From assembly GCA_016648135.1 (NCBI GenBank), contig JADDOH010004202.1, forward strand, positions 62,001-126,000: a DNA stretch of 64,000 nt, in the 5' to 3' direction. Positions 46,211 to 57,317 of this stretch are shown here, piece by piece. How positions within the stretch are numbered: the stretch's first letter is position 1; the number at the start of each line of letters is the position of its first letter. Made by a program: the position numbers and the translations under genes. Below the pieces are notes generated by a model. It saw only the letters and a list, made by a program, of their open reading frames with translations. It searched no databases and had not been told where the DNA came from. Source of the stretch: Agrypnia vestita (Eukaryota > Arthropoda > Insecta > Trichoptera > Phryganeidae).

Positions 46211-48480
46211 AAGTAGGATGTTTACGCTTCTTTGTAATCAAAACAGATTTGCCGAAAATAATCATTAAGCCGCTTAAAATAAATATTACTGGTTTTAAAA
46301 ATCGCGAAATGCCCTTGTTTAGTGACATAAAACATGCTTTATAAAATAATTGCAAGCAAATCAACGTATACTTTGATTTTGAATAGCATGTATCAAAATG
46401 AACATTGTACAAAAATCATATTAGATTTTATCATTATAGCCCATACTATGTGCGTGAATTTATGAAATCCTCCGCTCCCTAATATATTCTCTGAATAAGT
46501 ATTGTCAAGCCAAAAATTAATAAAAGCCTTAATGTTGTTCCTCTACACCAGCATTCATTTGCTGCCTGGAGACTTATTTATTATATTTTTAATTAATCTG
46601 TTTGTATGGATCTAAAATTTTAATTTTAATAAATAATATTTAAATAACAAAATGTTAAAATTTTGGACCCTCAGGCACGTTGTTTTTACGATAAATTAAA
46701 TTTCAATGAAATCAATTCAAACCTACTCATCAAAATCAATTATAATCTCACAAAGAAGTGAGTGAATTAAAAAAAATCTGAGAAATTATGATATCTTCAT
46801 AAAAAAAAATAATACCGGATCAATTATAAAATAAATAAAGTAGTATTAAGCGTTTAAAGTAATGATTCTTATATTTAAAAGGTTATGATAATGATAAATC
46901 AACAGAATATTAAAAAACTACGTAATTTATCGATCGGTACCAATCCTATTGCACTTTGAAAAAAAATGATTAAATAAACTACGACATTTAGAAATTACCA
47001 AGCATGGAAAAAATAGTAAAAACATTTTAAATAAACAATTGAACATTTATAGACCCTCTCTAATTGAAATCTACTTTTATTTTTTTATTATTATTATAAA
47101 TATTTTTGGATTGAATTCTGCCGAAATATTTTATGTGTTGTAGATCTACCAATGTTTGAAAACACGATAGCAATTTTGGGACTCATGCCGCAATCCTCGA
47201 AACCTCGTATTGAACAAAATTGTTACCGAGAACGTTTATATTAGTCCTCAAAATTTTATTTTTTAAATTTTAAATTTTATATTGCAATATTATTTACGTA
47301 AAACACAAGTTTTGGAATAGCATTGTAACCTGAAATAACATAAAATCTCTTTTAATTTCACGCATACAATTCCTAATTCTGTCATTAACTATAGATCAAC
47401 ATTGATACAATAGAAGTTGTTGAATTTTTTAAAATTATTAAATTAATAATGCCCTTAAATTAAATTTAAATTAGTTAAATTAAAAATTAAATAAAAAATT
47501 TATTAAAAAAAGTTTAATCAATAAAGGCGAAAAGCATCTTAAGTGAATCAATCATCAATTGTATTATTTCCACACGTGTGATTATGTTGTTTCTGCAAAT
47601 TTGTTTCTGAAATATTAAATAAAAATTTATTTGAAAAAATCAAAAATATATTTACAAAAAAATTTACCCTGCGTAAAATCAATCGGAATTTCACTCTCGT
47701 TCCGAAAATACTAAATAGTCCAACTCATTTGGGTTTAATGACTTCATACGCCTACAATATAGTCGACTGACTTGGTTTGTTTTCTCTCCATGAAATAAAA
47801 AATATTTTCTCCAAATCAATGACTCAGCAGTGACAATGAACTGATTTTTGGAGATATCAAGAATCGAGTCTACGTGCAAACGAACCTTGAAATATCACGT
47901 ATAAAAATATCAACACTCGGAGTCACGTGGCATATATAAACACAATTTAGATATATTTTGTGAATTTTATTCTACAATACTCTTGTGTAAATATATTTCC
48001 ACGTTCCTGTGATAAAAGATATTGTAATCGTTCTTTATGTACCTATGTGATTTATATTGCATAAACTCGAAATATATACGAAAAACAAGCCGTCAAATTT
48101 GTATTTGTTTTAAACTAAAATGTTAGGTATTTTCTGCGTATTTTTGTTATTTCAGCAATGTTAGTCGTGATTGAGATCTACACACAGACATACCCAGGGC
48201 TGGTTGGTTACTAAGAATATGGCTTATTAGATAATATGAAATACTTATCGACAACATAACCCTAGTGAAGAACTTATATTTATTGTTTATGTACAATAAT
48301 ATTGTTGGGTGCTGAATTGTTTTAAGGTCGAAATCTTCTAGCGTATATTTGAAAAAAAAAATTTACCACATTTAGATATTTCCATACATTTTACTTCATC
48401 AGACATAATAATTTCGTTGTCTGTCTGTCTATACTGGTTTTTATTGTTCACTCTACGTCTTTTATATACATTTTATTGAA
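46211..48480. other. AT-rich stretch, nothing specific
   Basis: No gene or repeat is recognised. Confidence 0.4.
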
Positions 48481-49240
48481 TACATCAACATCTTTTGCTC
48501 TCATTTTGTTTCCGCTCTCTCTCTCTCTTGCTACTTCCTAGAAATCTTATTTCTTTCCTTGCTATTCAATTTGTTTACATTCATTTGGAATTTCTTACCA
48601 GCTATTTTTCTGATTTTTTTATGCTGTTAACTGTAACATAATAAGTTTGCTTTAATACCATGATTGTTGTCTGCCGGCATGTTTGTGATGTATTTTTATT
48701 TTCTTCTTTCCAGCAGGGAAGTGACTATTTGCACTCGATAGTGTATTAATTGTGCATTTTTTGTAATTTTTTCTCATTCCTTTTATTTTGCTTTGATTCC
48801 ATTACATTGCACTTTCCTTTTCTTTTTCATTAAGACTTCATTCATACATTCATACTCAACTCGTCTTAATCTGTAAAATACTCATTTTTCTTATTTCGTT
48901 TTTCATTATTTGAGTTGTCACCCATGCTTTTTTCAATGCTCATTAATGTATTCCACACACATTATGTATTATTCTTCCTTTGCATATACTGTACTTGTGT
49001 ATATGCAAAGGATGAATAATATTCTGTATTATTTCTTTATTTTGCTGTATCTTTTATAATTTATTTTATTTTACTTTACTTATATTCATGCTTTGTTATT
49101 TTCCAATATTTTATGATACTTCGGATGTTTGATATTTTTGCTGTGTTATTTTCTTTTCCTTGTATTTTTATTTATTTTTGTTATTTACTTGTGATTTTAT
49201 GTTAATGTTTTGTTATTTCTTTTGAATAAATTGATTTTAT
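48481..49240. other. T-rich strand-biased stretch with a small hairpin
   Basis: The plus strand is markedly T-rich and A-poor for about 750 bp, with a CT microsatellite at 48517-48530. At 48968-48988 and 49000-49020 there are 21-bp inverted arms with one mismatch around an 11-nt loop. No coding frame is present. Strand asymmetry this long suggests an old transcribed element or a purine-rich transcript on the minus strand. Confidence 0.4.
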
Positions 49241-49324
49241 AACCCCCAGACCCCAGCTTTCAGCACCACAGAGACAGTGAAGTGGTTAGTCAAGTTTCCT
49301 CGCAGCTTCGCACGAGTGCTTTTT

Positions 49325-49455
49325 CTTCGTCAGCGGCGTAGCGAGGAAGCTGCTTTAGCATTAAAACATTACCAAACTGGAAGGCGAATGTGTAGGGCCG
49401 ATACGGGAGCTTTTACTCATAGAACGGCCCTGGGTCTGCGGTGGGTCCCACTTCA
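49325..49455 (+). repeat. Dispersed G+C-richer repeat, copy 2
   Basis: It matches 25770-25935 in order (TTTAGCATTAAAA, TACCAAACTGG, GGGAGCTTTTACTCATAGAA, GGGTCTGCGGTGGG). It is followed by a CTGT run and an ACTTCCGTAA word, also seen near 58145-58190. Confidence 0.65.
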
Positions 49456-49690
49456 CTATCTATCTGTCTGTCTGTCCGTAAATTTCTGTAACTTCCGTAA
49501 TTTTGTTCAAATTCACGGCTAAAAAAAAAATTTCACGGCTGGAAGGAGGGCGTGAATCTCGGATAGCCAACGCGGCACCCTAGCGATATTGCTACCACCA
49601 TCCCTCTGTGGACCGTCAAAACTATATATACAAGGGCTTAGCAAATACATGAACCATTTCATGTTCCTTGCTTTTTCACGGGTATACCAT

Positions 49691-49840
49691 ATAAATATTA
49701 TACTTATAAGTATAATTTTTTTTATTATTTTTGTAGAAAAACAATGGATTTTCTTACAAAGGGAGTAATTATTTTATATTTCCAAAACATAAGATAGATA
49801 CAACATACGCAACTAGCAAAGTTAAGTTTAATTTTTACTT
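49691..49840 (+). repeat. 150-bp direct repeat, left copy
   Basis: It is nearly identical to 50596-50745, with only a few mismatches. The two copies bracket the 745-bp copied segment. It includes AGAAAAACAATGGATTTTCT and ACAAAGGGAGTAATTATTTT. Confidence 0.9.
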
Positions 49841-49955
49841 CCCCCTTCCTTTTCTCCCGGTCCCAACCCCCCCTATATTTTCGATACAAATTTATACCCT
49901 TATTTATATTAAATCTTTACCGTTTGACAGATCTGTCACCATTTTTTTCAACTAA

Positions 49956-50146
49956 AGCCGGCGCCACACTGCGCGTATCTTTCGCTGCGTCTTTTCCATC
50001 GCGTCAAAACGGCAAAGCAAATGGGTCAACGAATCATCCACGTAGTGTGTTTAATCGTTTATTTTGCATATTGTATGGAAAGAAATGTAGTGGCGTTCCG
50101 CGACCGAAGAGACGCGACGGAATAACCGCGTAGTGTGGCGCCGGCC
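49956..50146. mobile_element. GCCGGCGCCACAC-end MITE, copy 2
   Basis: It is a copy of 44480-44670 within the duplicated segment, with the same TAA flanks (49953-49955 and 50147-50149). It moved as part of the larger segment, not by its own transposition. Confidence 0.75.
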
Positions 50147-50291
50147 TAAATGTTTACCCGGGCAATGTCAGGTACATACCGCTATATAAACGTATAAACA
50201 TAAACTATAAAACACTTTTCAGTAATATTAGTCTGGTGTGTTGTTCCTACATCATCAGGTAGTTTTCATTCATTTTTAATTTTTTTTCATT

Positions 50292-50585
50292 TTTACTCCC
50301 TTTCTTTTAACTCTTAGCGACTGCGGTTTGTTGTCTGCCGGAAAAACTTTGGATCGATTTTTCACCCTTTTCCCGTGATCCAATCGAGCTAAAACTTTGC
50401 AAGAAACTGAGACAACGATAAAAATGATTTAAAAAATTTTCGTTTTAAACAATTAATAATTATAGTATAATTTTTGATTTTTCGAAATTTTTATGGTTTT
50501 TTCAAATCGGAATCAATACAAATTAATTAAGACCCCGACGCGTGCAGTAGGCACAAAACCTGATTCAATGTGAATGGGAGTATAA
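50292..50585 (+). mobile_element. TACTCCC-end MITE, copy C (3' truncated)
   Basis: It is a copy of 44809-45102 within the duplicated segment, ending at GGGAGTATA. The usual AATAAAAAC and TATGGGTTAG trailer is missing. Confidence 0.75.
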
Positions 50586-50595
50586 ATATAAATAT

Positions 50596-50745
50596 ATAAA
50601 TATTAAACTTATAAGTATACATTTTTTTATTATTTTAGTAGAAAAACAATGGATTTTCTTACAAAGGGAGTAATTATTTTATATTTCCAAAACATAAGAT
50701 AGATACAACATACGCAACTAACAAAGTTAAGTTTAATTTTTACTT
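50596..50745 (+). repeat. 150-bp direct repeat, right copy
   Basis: It is a direct repeat of 49691-49840. No other copy was noticed in the window. Confidence 0.9.
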
Positions 50746-51390
50746 ATTTTATGGAATTAATAACTTTTGATTACTCTAATTTTACATTATAATAATATTA
50801 ACCAACATAAAAGACTTTAATTCGTGTGTGTAATGTGTTTTGAGGAGTTTTGTATGAAATGAAAGTTAAAAATCATCAATTTCACAGTTTTTGAGAAAAC
50901 CTGGTTATTTTGGGAAAAAAGTTTTTTAAGAAATTAAAATCTATTTAATTAAGACAAATTATTGAAGTCTCACAGATACGAAACGATGTATATAAAAAGC
51001 ATGAATGGAAGTCTTTTTTATAGGATGGCCCAGAGCTTACAATATGTATGAACTGGCTTAAGTGATCACTCTACACAATGCAACGTTCACCAATTCCATC
51101 CAAGGAATATTGTTCACATTAACACACAAAAATTAATGTTATTAAAATTGTAAATTGTAAAATGTGATTGTGTTTTATTTAATAATAAAATAAGATTCAC
51201 CGAAAAATCATCCGCAGCTGCTTTTATATTTACAATGATTTAGTTTTTTACAAAACATCACTTTTATAAGATTATTTTAAGCTTTCACAAGATACACTAA
51301 AGTGGAGACTATTTTCTGAGTCATTAAAATTCAGTTTATTTTATCTAGCGTTAATATGAAAGAAACACACGAAGCTATTGCCGGATAAAA
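50746..51390. other. AT-rich stretch with dispersed repeat fragment
   Basis: At 51043-51105 a block (CACAATGCAACGTTCACCAA) is the inverse of 14323-14380. Nothing else is recognised. Confidence 0.5.
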
Positions 51391-51399
51391 TTATATTCA

Positions 51400-51760
51400 G
51401 CGAGCATAAAGGGAATATGTGAAGTTTAAGCAATGCTCTTTGGGGAAGGTAAATTTTCCCAATTCATGCTGCAAGAAGCAGCCACTGTGTGAAAAGGAAG
51501 TGGATCGACCGCACGGCGAACAAACCAAGCTAAAACAAATATTGCACATCCAGCTTTGGCCGACCGAGTGGAAATCTTTTTAAATCCTATTCACATCAAG
51601 CTTGGCCAACGTACGTGCCGACAATTATGAATATCATGGAAGAGCCTTTGTTCAAAAGCCAGGCCTTGGGTTGCACCACATCCTTGTCCAAACATATCCA
51701 TGTCTAAAGTCGCTTGGACAGATTTATAAATGCCATATTACAAAAATATGTTTACCTTTG
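51400..51760. promoter_or_regulatory. Complex non-repetitive block, possible enhancer
   Basis: It is less AT-rich than its flanks and free of repeats. It carries CCTTTGTTCAAAAG (TCF/SOX-like), GATCGACCGCACGG and TTTATAAATGCC words. The plus frame at 51602-51847 has no domain. Function is inferred only from composition. Confidence 0.2.
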
Positions 51761-52136
51761 TGGTCTCCTAGAACAAGGCTAGATGCTAGTCTGTTACTAT
51801 ACTGTGTAACCAGTAGAATAATAGAAGAAAGATATCCATATCAATAAATATTATTTCTATGAATATTATTTTTTTATAACTGCCCGAAAAAAAATTGAAT
51901 TGTATGTGATAGAATTATTCAAATTTCAGATTCAGAAGTAGTTGGTACATACCTAAGGATCTATAATATATAATTCTGATAAAATTTCCGATGGAAACGT
52001 TGAATAAACTATCCAGTGTCATTATAAAAGCAGTAATATTTTATTTTGATTGGATTAACAATTTACGGAACCAAACAATATACACAATTTTATAAGTGGT
52101 GCTATACATTAAAGTACCACGTTTATTTATTTTCAG

Positions 52137-52265
52137 GTTCCAACAAATTTTTAGACCTCCTATTTTACACATTTGCGGGCCACACCCTCCCTTTGAACAA
52201 TTTTCTTTCTAGTTTACTGAACACAATTTCGATCATCGGAAAAGCGCCGTGTGTATGCGACCTAG
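52137..52265 (+). other. Weak candidate internal exon
   Basis: A pyrimidine-rich acceptor (TTTATTTATTTTCAG) ends at 52136 and a donor-like AG|GTATGG starts at 52266. The 129 bp between are less AT-rich than the flanks and open in one frame (SNKFLDLLFYTFAGHTLPLN and on, to GKAPCVCDL). The other two frames close early. No protein family is recognised; splice-like sites of this quality also occur by chance. Confidence 0.2.
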
Positions 52266-52303
52266 GTATGGATGTTCCTAATGAGAACGACGTATATTTA
52301 TGA

Positions 52304-53149
52304 AAATATTTTATCATATGTTTTCACGCATTTCAAAATATTTGATCATTATTACTTTTAGATTAGTGATGGAAACTACCTACCTTTTACGGTGAACCTA
52401 GTCGTATTAATTTGTTTCAAAATTGTATTATTTTATACAAATACAATATTAAAGTGTTAATATTTAATATTTACAAAAGTTTGTTTACTTGAATCAAATA
52501 TTCATTACTGTTTTATTTGCCGTAGTGCATAGTACCTATTGTGCCGATTTTATTGCCGATACGTTTTGCAATGTGAAAACTTGCGGAATTATTTCCCAAC
52601 AAATAAAAACATATTACATTTTTATATTAAACAGGGAATCTAGATGCTAGTAGCAAAAACTTTGGGGAGCAAAAACTTCATTACATTCTAAATGGAAAAT
52701 ACTCTTTACACTTTGGGTGAAATGTTAACAGTTACGAAGGTAAGCGATATCAAATGTATATTTTTTACAATATTTGTAAAACGTTAGACGTTCATATTTA
52801 AAATGCATTCGCTTCAGGTGAAGACCCTGCAAAAATTTGAAAAATATATTTTTATAAGTATAATATACGATAAAAAATAATAAAATAAAATAGTATTTTT
52901 GTAATTTTATTTGATTTGTATTAAAGCAAACAAATTTTTAATATTCCATATATTGGTGTGTAACTAATTCCGGAATTCACTTAAATACAAAAGAAACAAT
53001 AAATAAATTACACAAAATGGATACAATAAAAAATTGTTTCCACAAACACAAAAAAATTGTGGAAACAATTAAATAATTCCACTCCAAGAAAACCCTCTCA
53101 TCCGAGATCTCGGCTCATACAAGCACGATATCAGTCTTCTGCCTTTCAG
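52304..53149. other. AT-rich stretch, nothing specific
   Basis: No feature is recognised; it would be an intron if the two weak exon candidates are real. Confidence 0.35.
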
Positions 53150-53370
53150 GTACAAGCGCAGACCCTCCCGCCACTATTTCATGAAGCAATAAAATGCGTT
53201 CAATCCACCGGGCCGAGTCGCAGCACGACACAGCGTCGACCCGCACATCCAATTTATGATTTTTGTAAACAAATAAATATTACTTATGATGTACCTAGTT
53301 GTGTAATTCATTATAGTTTAATGTAAGAATTTATGTAGAATAAGCCGGGACTATGAATAAAGTGTCATTC
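53150..53370 (+). other. Weak candidate terminal exon
   Basis: An acceptor-like TTCTGCCTTTCAG ends at 53149. A G+C-richer block follows, then AATAAA motifs, the last at 53356-53361. One frame is open for about 58 codons (VQAQTLPPLFHEA and on); joined in phase with 52137-52265 it would stop after about a dozen codons. The product is unknown. Confidence 0.2.
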
Positions 53371-54226
53371 CTAAGTAATTTGAATTTTTAAATATCAATT
53401 GAAATGTTAAGAGGGTACAAATTACGTACGAAATTAAACTTATGATGTTTAGCCAGTAAGGTAGTTAATAAATGTATCAAAGCTATAGATCTGATGCACT
53501 TGTAGAAATAGATTAGGCGATCTAGCCGCATGCAGAGTATTCAGAGTATCGTGGACTCTAAAGAATAAAAAAAAAACAATAATACTTCATAATACCAACA
53601 TATATCGCAACGCAAAAATATTTTTAATAACAACGAGAAAAGTTGAAAGGGGCGATGTTCCGCCTATAAACATTTATACGAGAAGGAAAGATTGAGGTAT
53701 CCACTGATAAGACATTAAGTGTGGCGTATAGATGCAAAAGTACAAGTATGGATCCCAAATGGATAGTGGCGGTTTTGCATTTATGTACCACAAGTAAGAA
53801 ATCAATAAAGAATGCAAAGGCAAAATGAAGAAAATAGATAAACCCATAATATATATATGAAAGTAAATGTTCGTTTGTACAAAATCGCTAATCTCTGAAA
53901 GTTCGTCACCGATTGCTTTGAAATTTTGGCACAACGTTGCATTCAAATACAAAAATGTTTTTGTATACCTACTTTGTTTTTATATATGTACGATTTATTC
54001 ATATAAATAAAAATTTCTATTGTCGAAAATCTTAAATCTTCTAAAGCTCTATTGCTTTGAAATTTTGACACAACACAAAGTTCCATTTGATTTCGCGCAA
54101 GTTATTTGAAAAAACAGTGCCGGTATTTACCTTTATACTGGTATGAGACAAATTTTTATAACAATATCAAAAAAAAACTTTTAGTAAAACAGCGCCATCC
54201 GTTAGAAGTAAAAGCAACACACACTA
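53371..54226. other. AT-rich stretch, nothing specific
   Basis: The minus frame 53674-53952 has no recognisable domain. A short duplication (ATTGCTTTGAAATTTTG near 53911 and 54050) suggests an old repeat. Confidence 0.4.
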
Positions 54227-54575
54227 TCTATATCTATAAAACTCAATCAATGTCTGTCTGTTTACTGTACAAATCTACACCGTTTGTTCGATTTAACTTA
54301 AATTACTCATTTCTCTCCTCATGGTGTATTTTATCTATACCGTTCGACCGATCAGACTCAAAATTTGCAAACTCATTCTTTAGAACCCTACGAATAATAT
54401 AGGCAACATTTCTCTCCTCCCCCGTCACGCCTTCTCTTCCAACGATATATTTTAAATGCAGCATAGGACACGTGTGGGTAACAAATACAACTTTCCCTCT
54501 CCCCCTCACCTGATATATTTTCTGCACAAATCTACATCGTTAATTTATCCGTCTATTCTTTAAGACCTGTCGGGT
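54227..54575 (+). mobile_element. Helitron-like element, pyrimidine-rich family, 5' part
   Basis: It starts A|TCTATATCTATAAAACTC with the CTGT run and has about two internal units (CCGTTCGACCGATCAGACTC). It has no 3' end; homology stops near 54575. It may once have been joined to 55485-55791. Confidence 0.6.
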
Positions 54576-55484
54576 AGGGTCCATTCACTTTATGGAAGTA
54601 ACTTGTAATTAGTGTGAGTGATACCCTCTATAATACGTAAATTGTGTGGGGGTATTCCTTTTTTAAAGCTTCTCCATTGGCCACTGCAGTATCACACTGG
54701 CAGTCATGCGAAGTGGTCGTTTCTTTATTTAGTATTTTTTATTTAATGATACGGTGCAAGATCACGATACGGTAACCACAGACTAAAATCAATTTAATAT
54801 AAATTTAGATGAGGAGTCGGAGTCCGATACAGACGACAATAAGATCATTCATTTTATTGATTAAAATTAATAATAAGATTTGAAATTATTTTACTATAAT
54901 TATACCTGCTTTTATATTATTTATTTAAAAAATACTTTAACTCATAAAAAATTACGTGCTTTTTTATATATTTTGGCTGCCAGTTAGTGCTGGGAGAACA
55001 GCGTTATCTAGAGTAACGTCTTGATAACGTTAGTGATTGAAACATTATTAAATAGAGAATTATGCTTTTTTTGCTTCTTATACCTCATTATTATATCATA
55101 TCACATTATTACTATTACGTGACGGACATTGTTATGTAGAGAATTATATATTTTGATTAATGATTAATACTAACTAATGCCATATGCGATATAGCAGGTA
55201 ATGGATTCACTTATTAGTTTCAATTTTCAATAAAGTGAAATATTTAAAAAAAATCCAATTTAGAGTAGGTATTTTATTTAAAAAAGCATATTCTCAATGT
55301 TTTCATTTTATTTAATAACAAATTTGAAATCATATTACTTTTGAAAACAGAATGATTTTTTTTATAATATAATACCTATGCTTATTTTAGGTTTAGAAAC
55401 TAAAATAATCTTTATATTTAATTTTTTCGTCTACCAAAAAATGATGTTACGGCGAGTTTTTGTAAACGCACACATGAATGCAAG
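54576..55484. other. AT-rich stretch separating two Helitron-like parts
   Basis: A short inverted pair GTGTGAGTGATAC/GTATCACAC lies at 54617-54695. A 20-codon acidic frame (DEESESDTDDN) lies near 54808-54864. Neither is enough to name an element. If the flanking Helitron parts belong together, this stretch was inserted later. Confidence 0.35.
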
Positions 55485-55791
55485 TGGCTTCCCTAGAGTG
55501 AACGGACTCTCACATAGGCGACATTTCCAGCCTCCCCCTTCCTCTCCCCTTGATATATTTTCAATGCAAATCTGTACTGTTCTACCGAATTATGCATAAA
55601 TATTCTTAAGGACCTGGTGGTAAACATAGGCCACGTTTTCCCCTTCTGGACATCCCATCCATTCGAGCCTAGATCACATGAAAACATGTTTTTTAGAGGC
55701 TTTGCAGAACAATGAATCATTTGTTTCCCCTCACAATCTTATTTTTTACTTAATCCTCGAATCAATCCGTGTAACGCCGGATATGCGCTAG
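55485..55791 (+). mobile_element. Helitron-like element, pyrimidine-rich family, 3' part
   Basis: It has internal units, then the conserved 3' block (GAGGCTTTGCAGAACAATGA), then the hairpin-like CCGTGTAACGCCGG and GCGCTAG|T. The CTAG at 55788-55791 is the canonical Helitron terminus, better kept than in the other copies. Confidence 0.65.
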
Positions 55792-55907
55792 TAGGAAATA
55801 AAAATTTAAAATAATTTTGAATCATATTTAATAAAAAAAGATTGTTTTGAATTAATTTAATAACATACCGAGAAAGAAAATAATTGTCAACCGGTTGAGT
55901 AAAACAA

Positions 55908-56078
55908 ATAATAGAGATTCGTATAAAATACACGGAATAAGTATTAAATACCTTCCGACTATTTTAAAACTAAGCTTAACGCGTGTGCTACGAAATAAGA
56001 ACTATTTTTGTGGTCTCCTGGAACGATGCTCGATCCCACGACCAATAACTAACTTAATCACTAGATCAACAATCTACT
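55908..56078 (-). mobile_element. tRNA-headed SINE, copy 3 (diverged)
   Basis: On the minus strand, a head with GATCTAGTGATTAAG and a B-box-like GGGATCGAGC is followed by TTCGTAGCACACGCGTTAAGC, AAAATAGTCGG and TATTCCGTG, then a GAATCTCTA end. These match copies 1 and 2 in order. The overlapping plus-strand open frame (55895-56257) is antisense over this part. Confidence 0.6.
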
Positions 56079-56095
56079 CAAATTTACAATACCAA

Positions 56096-56257
56096 ATGGT
56101 TAAAAGAACGAAGTTAATAATAACTTTGATTATAATTCTGAATTGCTACACGTCGTGGAGCTTCAGTTTAGGGAATAATCTAACAAGATCCCCCAATGCG
56201 AAATATTCGGGAAAAATAATAAATTGCGATGATGTACACACCAGCGAATTTGCATAA
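56096..56257 (+). CDS. Small ORF with signal-peptide-like start, doubtful
   Basis: The 53-codon frame begins MVKRTKLIITLIIILNCYTS. A basic start, a hydrophobic core and a small-residue region could be a secretion signal, followed by about 31 polar residues with one cysteine. It starts just outside the SINE. No family, promoter or poly-A signal supports it, so chance is the simplest explanation. Confidence 0.15.
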   Translation: MVKRTKLIITLIIILNCYTSWSFSLGNNLTRSPNAKYSGKIINCDDVHTSEFA

Positions 56258-56269
56258 CAAGCATTGAGA

Positions 56270-56770
56270 GCATTATTGTCTACAAAGGTTCAGCTCTCCC
56301 CGGGTAATATTTGCGTCTCTTGACGAAAAATTGATGTATTACAGTTTAGGAGAAATTGTCTGGCCGTTTGGGGAGCAAAATCAACACGGAGAAATCTGCG
56401 ACATGGTTTGGTGGATGTGTCGCCGGTGATTGATAGCCACGGTTATTTTTTGTATAAGTATTCTTAATGGAATTTTTATGACGCTAATGCGATGCTCTGA
56501 TGAATGTTTTATTCTGGGCATTCGATGTTACACACACGCGCGCGCGCACGTTTATCAGGGAGGGACTCTCTCCGACATCTAGACTACGAAAACATTTTAT
56601 GGGTCATGATTATGACGGTCCTCCCCTCAGAGGCTTTGGAGTGTATCGTTCTCGGGGTGGTATTTAAAAATAACTTGAAAAAATTAAGGGTGCACGGGTG
56701 AAAACCTCATGGGAAAATTTCATGGATTTAGATATCTGCCTGTATAGCTTGCGGGCGTGAAATGAGACAC
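56270..56770. promoter_or_regulatory. Complex non-repetitive block with Hox-like sites
   Basis: The block is about 500 bp long, clearly less AT-rich than its surroundings, with no repeat homology. It contains TGATTGATAG (56427-56436, Extradenticle/Hox-like), TTTTTATGACGCTAAT and ATTTTATGGGTCATG (posterior Hox/Caudal-like TTTATG), plus a CA/CG microsatellite at 56530-56550. Candidate enhancer, by inference. Confidence 0.3.
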
Positions 56771-56884
56771 TTTGACAATCTCAGAGTTCTTAGCACTGAA
56801 AATATACAGTAAACTTTTTTGAAATCGTTTTCTGATGATGACAAGTAGTACATGTATGTGAACACGCGTAAATTCATATTATTA

Positions 56885-57317
56885 CTAACTAACTAACTTA
56901 CCATCATGCCGTTTCCCCGTGGAGGTAGACAGAGAGGATAGAGCGCCATACTCTTCTGTCCTGACATACAACTTTCGCTTCATCTACATTCATACAGCTT
57001 CGCATGCAGGCTCGACGGTTGTTCAGGCTTCTAACAGGAACATCTTCCAGTATCTGATTAATTTGGTCATGCCACGTCTTCCGTGGTCGCCTTCTCTTTC
57101 TGGCGCCGTCAACACTTGCATTATAAATCTTTCTTACCATTCTTTCCTCATTCATTCGCTCAACATGCCCAAACCACCTGAGCGACCCTATTTTTATTCT
57201 ATTAATTATGCTACGATCAGCTTTACATTAATTCCTAATATCTTCATTCTTTACTCTATCATACATAGATTTGTTACACATACGTCTAAGGGATCTCATC
57301 TCCACTGCAATCAATAA
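56885..57317 (-). mobile_element. Non-LTR retrotransposon 3' fragment, best-preserved copy
   Basis: The minus strand encodes about 135 residues of the C-terminal tail of an endonuclease-reverse transcriptase: AVEMRSLRRMC, DRVKNEDIRN, WFGHVERMNEERMVRKIY, PRKTWHDQINQILED and NNRRACMRSCMNVDEAKVVC. The end is at 56904. One stop and no large gaps are visible. The 3' end is a (GTTA)n-like tail, antisense ACTAACTAACTAACTTAC at 56884-56901. This resembles a non-LTR family I know from Lepidoptera, although the clade is not certain. It is 5' truncated, as is usual for target-primed reverse transcription. Confidence 0.85.

Larger units (their letters stand above)
49841..50585 (+). repeat. Copied composite segment bracketed by direct repeats
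   Basis: This is a copy of 44368-45102. It begins immediately after the left direct repeat and ends ten bases before the right one. It lacks the 5' half of the Helitron-like element and the last bases of the TACTCCC-end MITE, so its borders do not coincide with transposon ends. Confidence 0.85.

Noticed and set aside
49691..50745. LTR retrotransposon with 150-bp LTRs
   Set aside because: The repeats do not start TG or end CA, no primer-binding site or polypurine tract is seen, and the interior is a copy of unrelated nested elements present without the repeats at 44.4 kb.
51750..51840. Fourth SINE copy
   Set aside because: About 30 bp (GGTCTCCTAGAACAAGGCT) resembles the head end of copy 3, but body and B box are not found.
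55895..56257. 120-codon gene
   Set aside because: Its first half is antisense SINE sequence. Only the last 53 codons lie outside it and are listed as doubtful.
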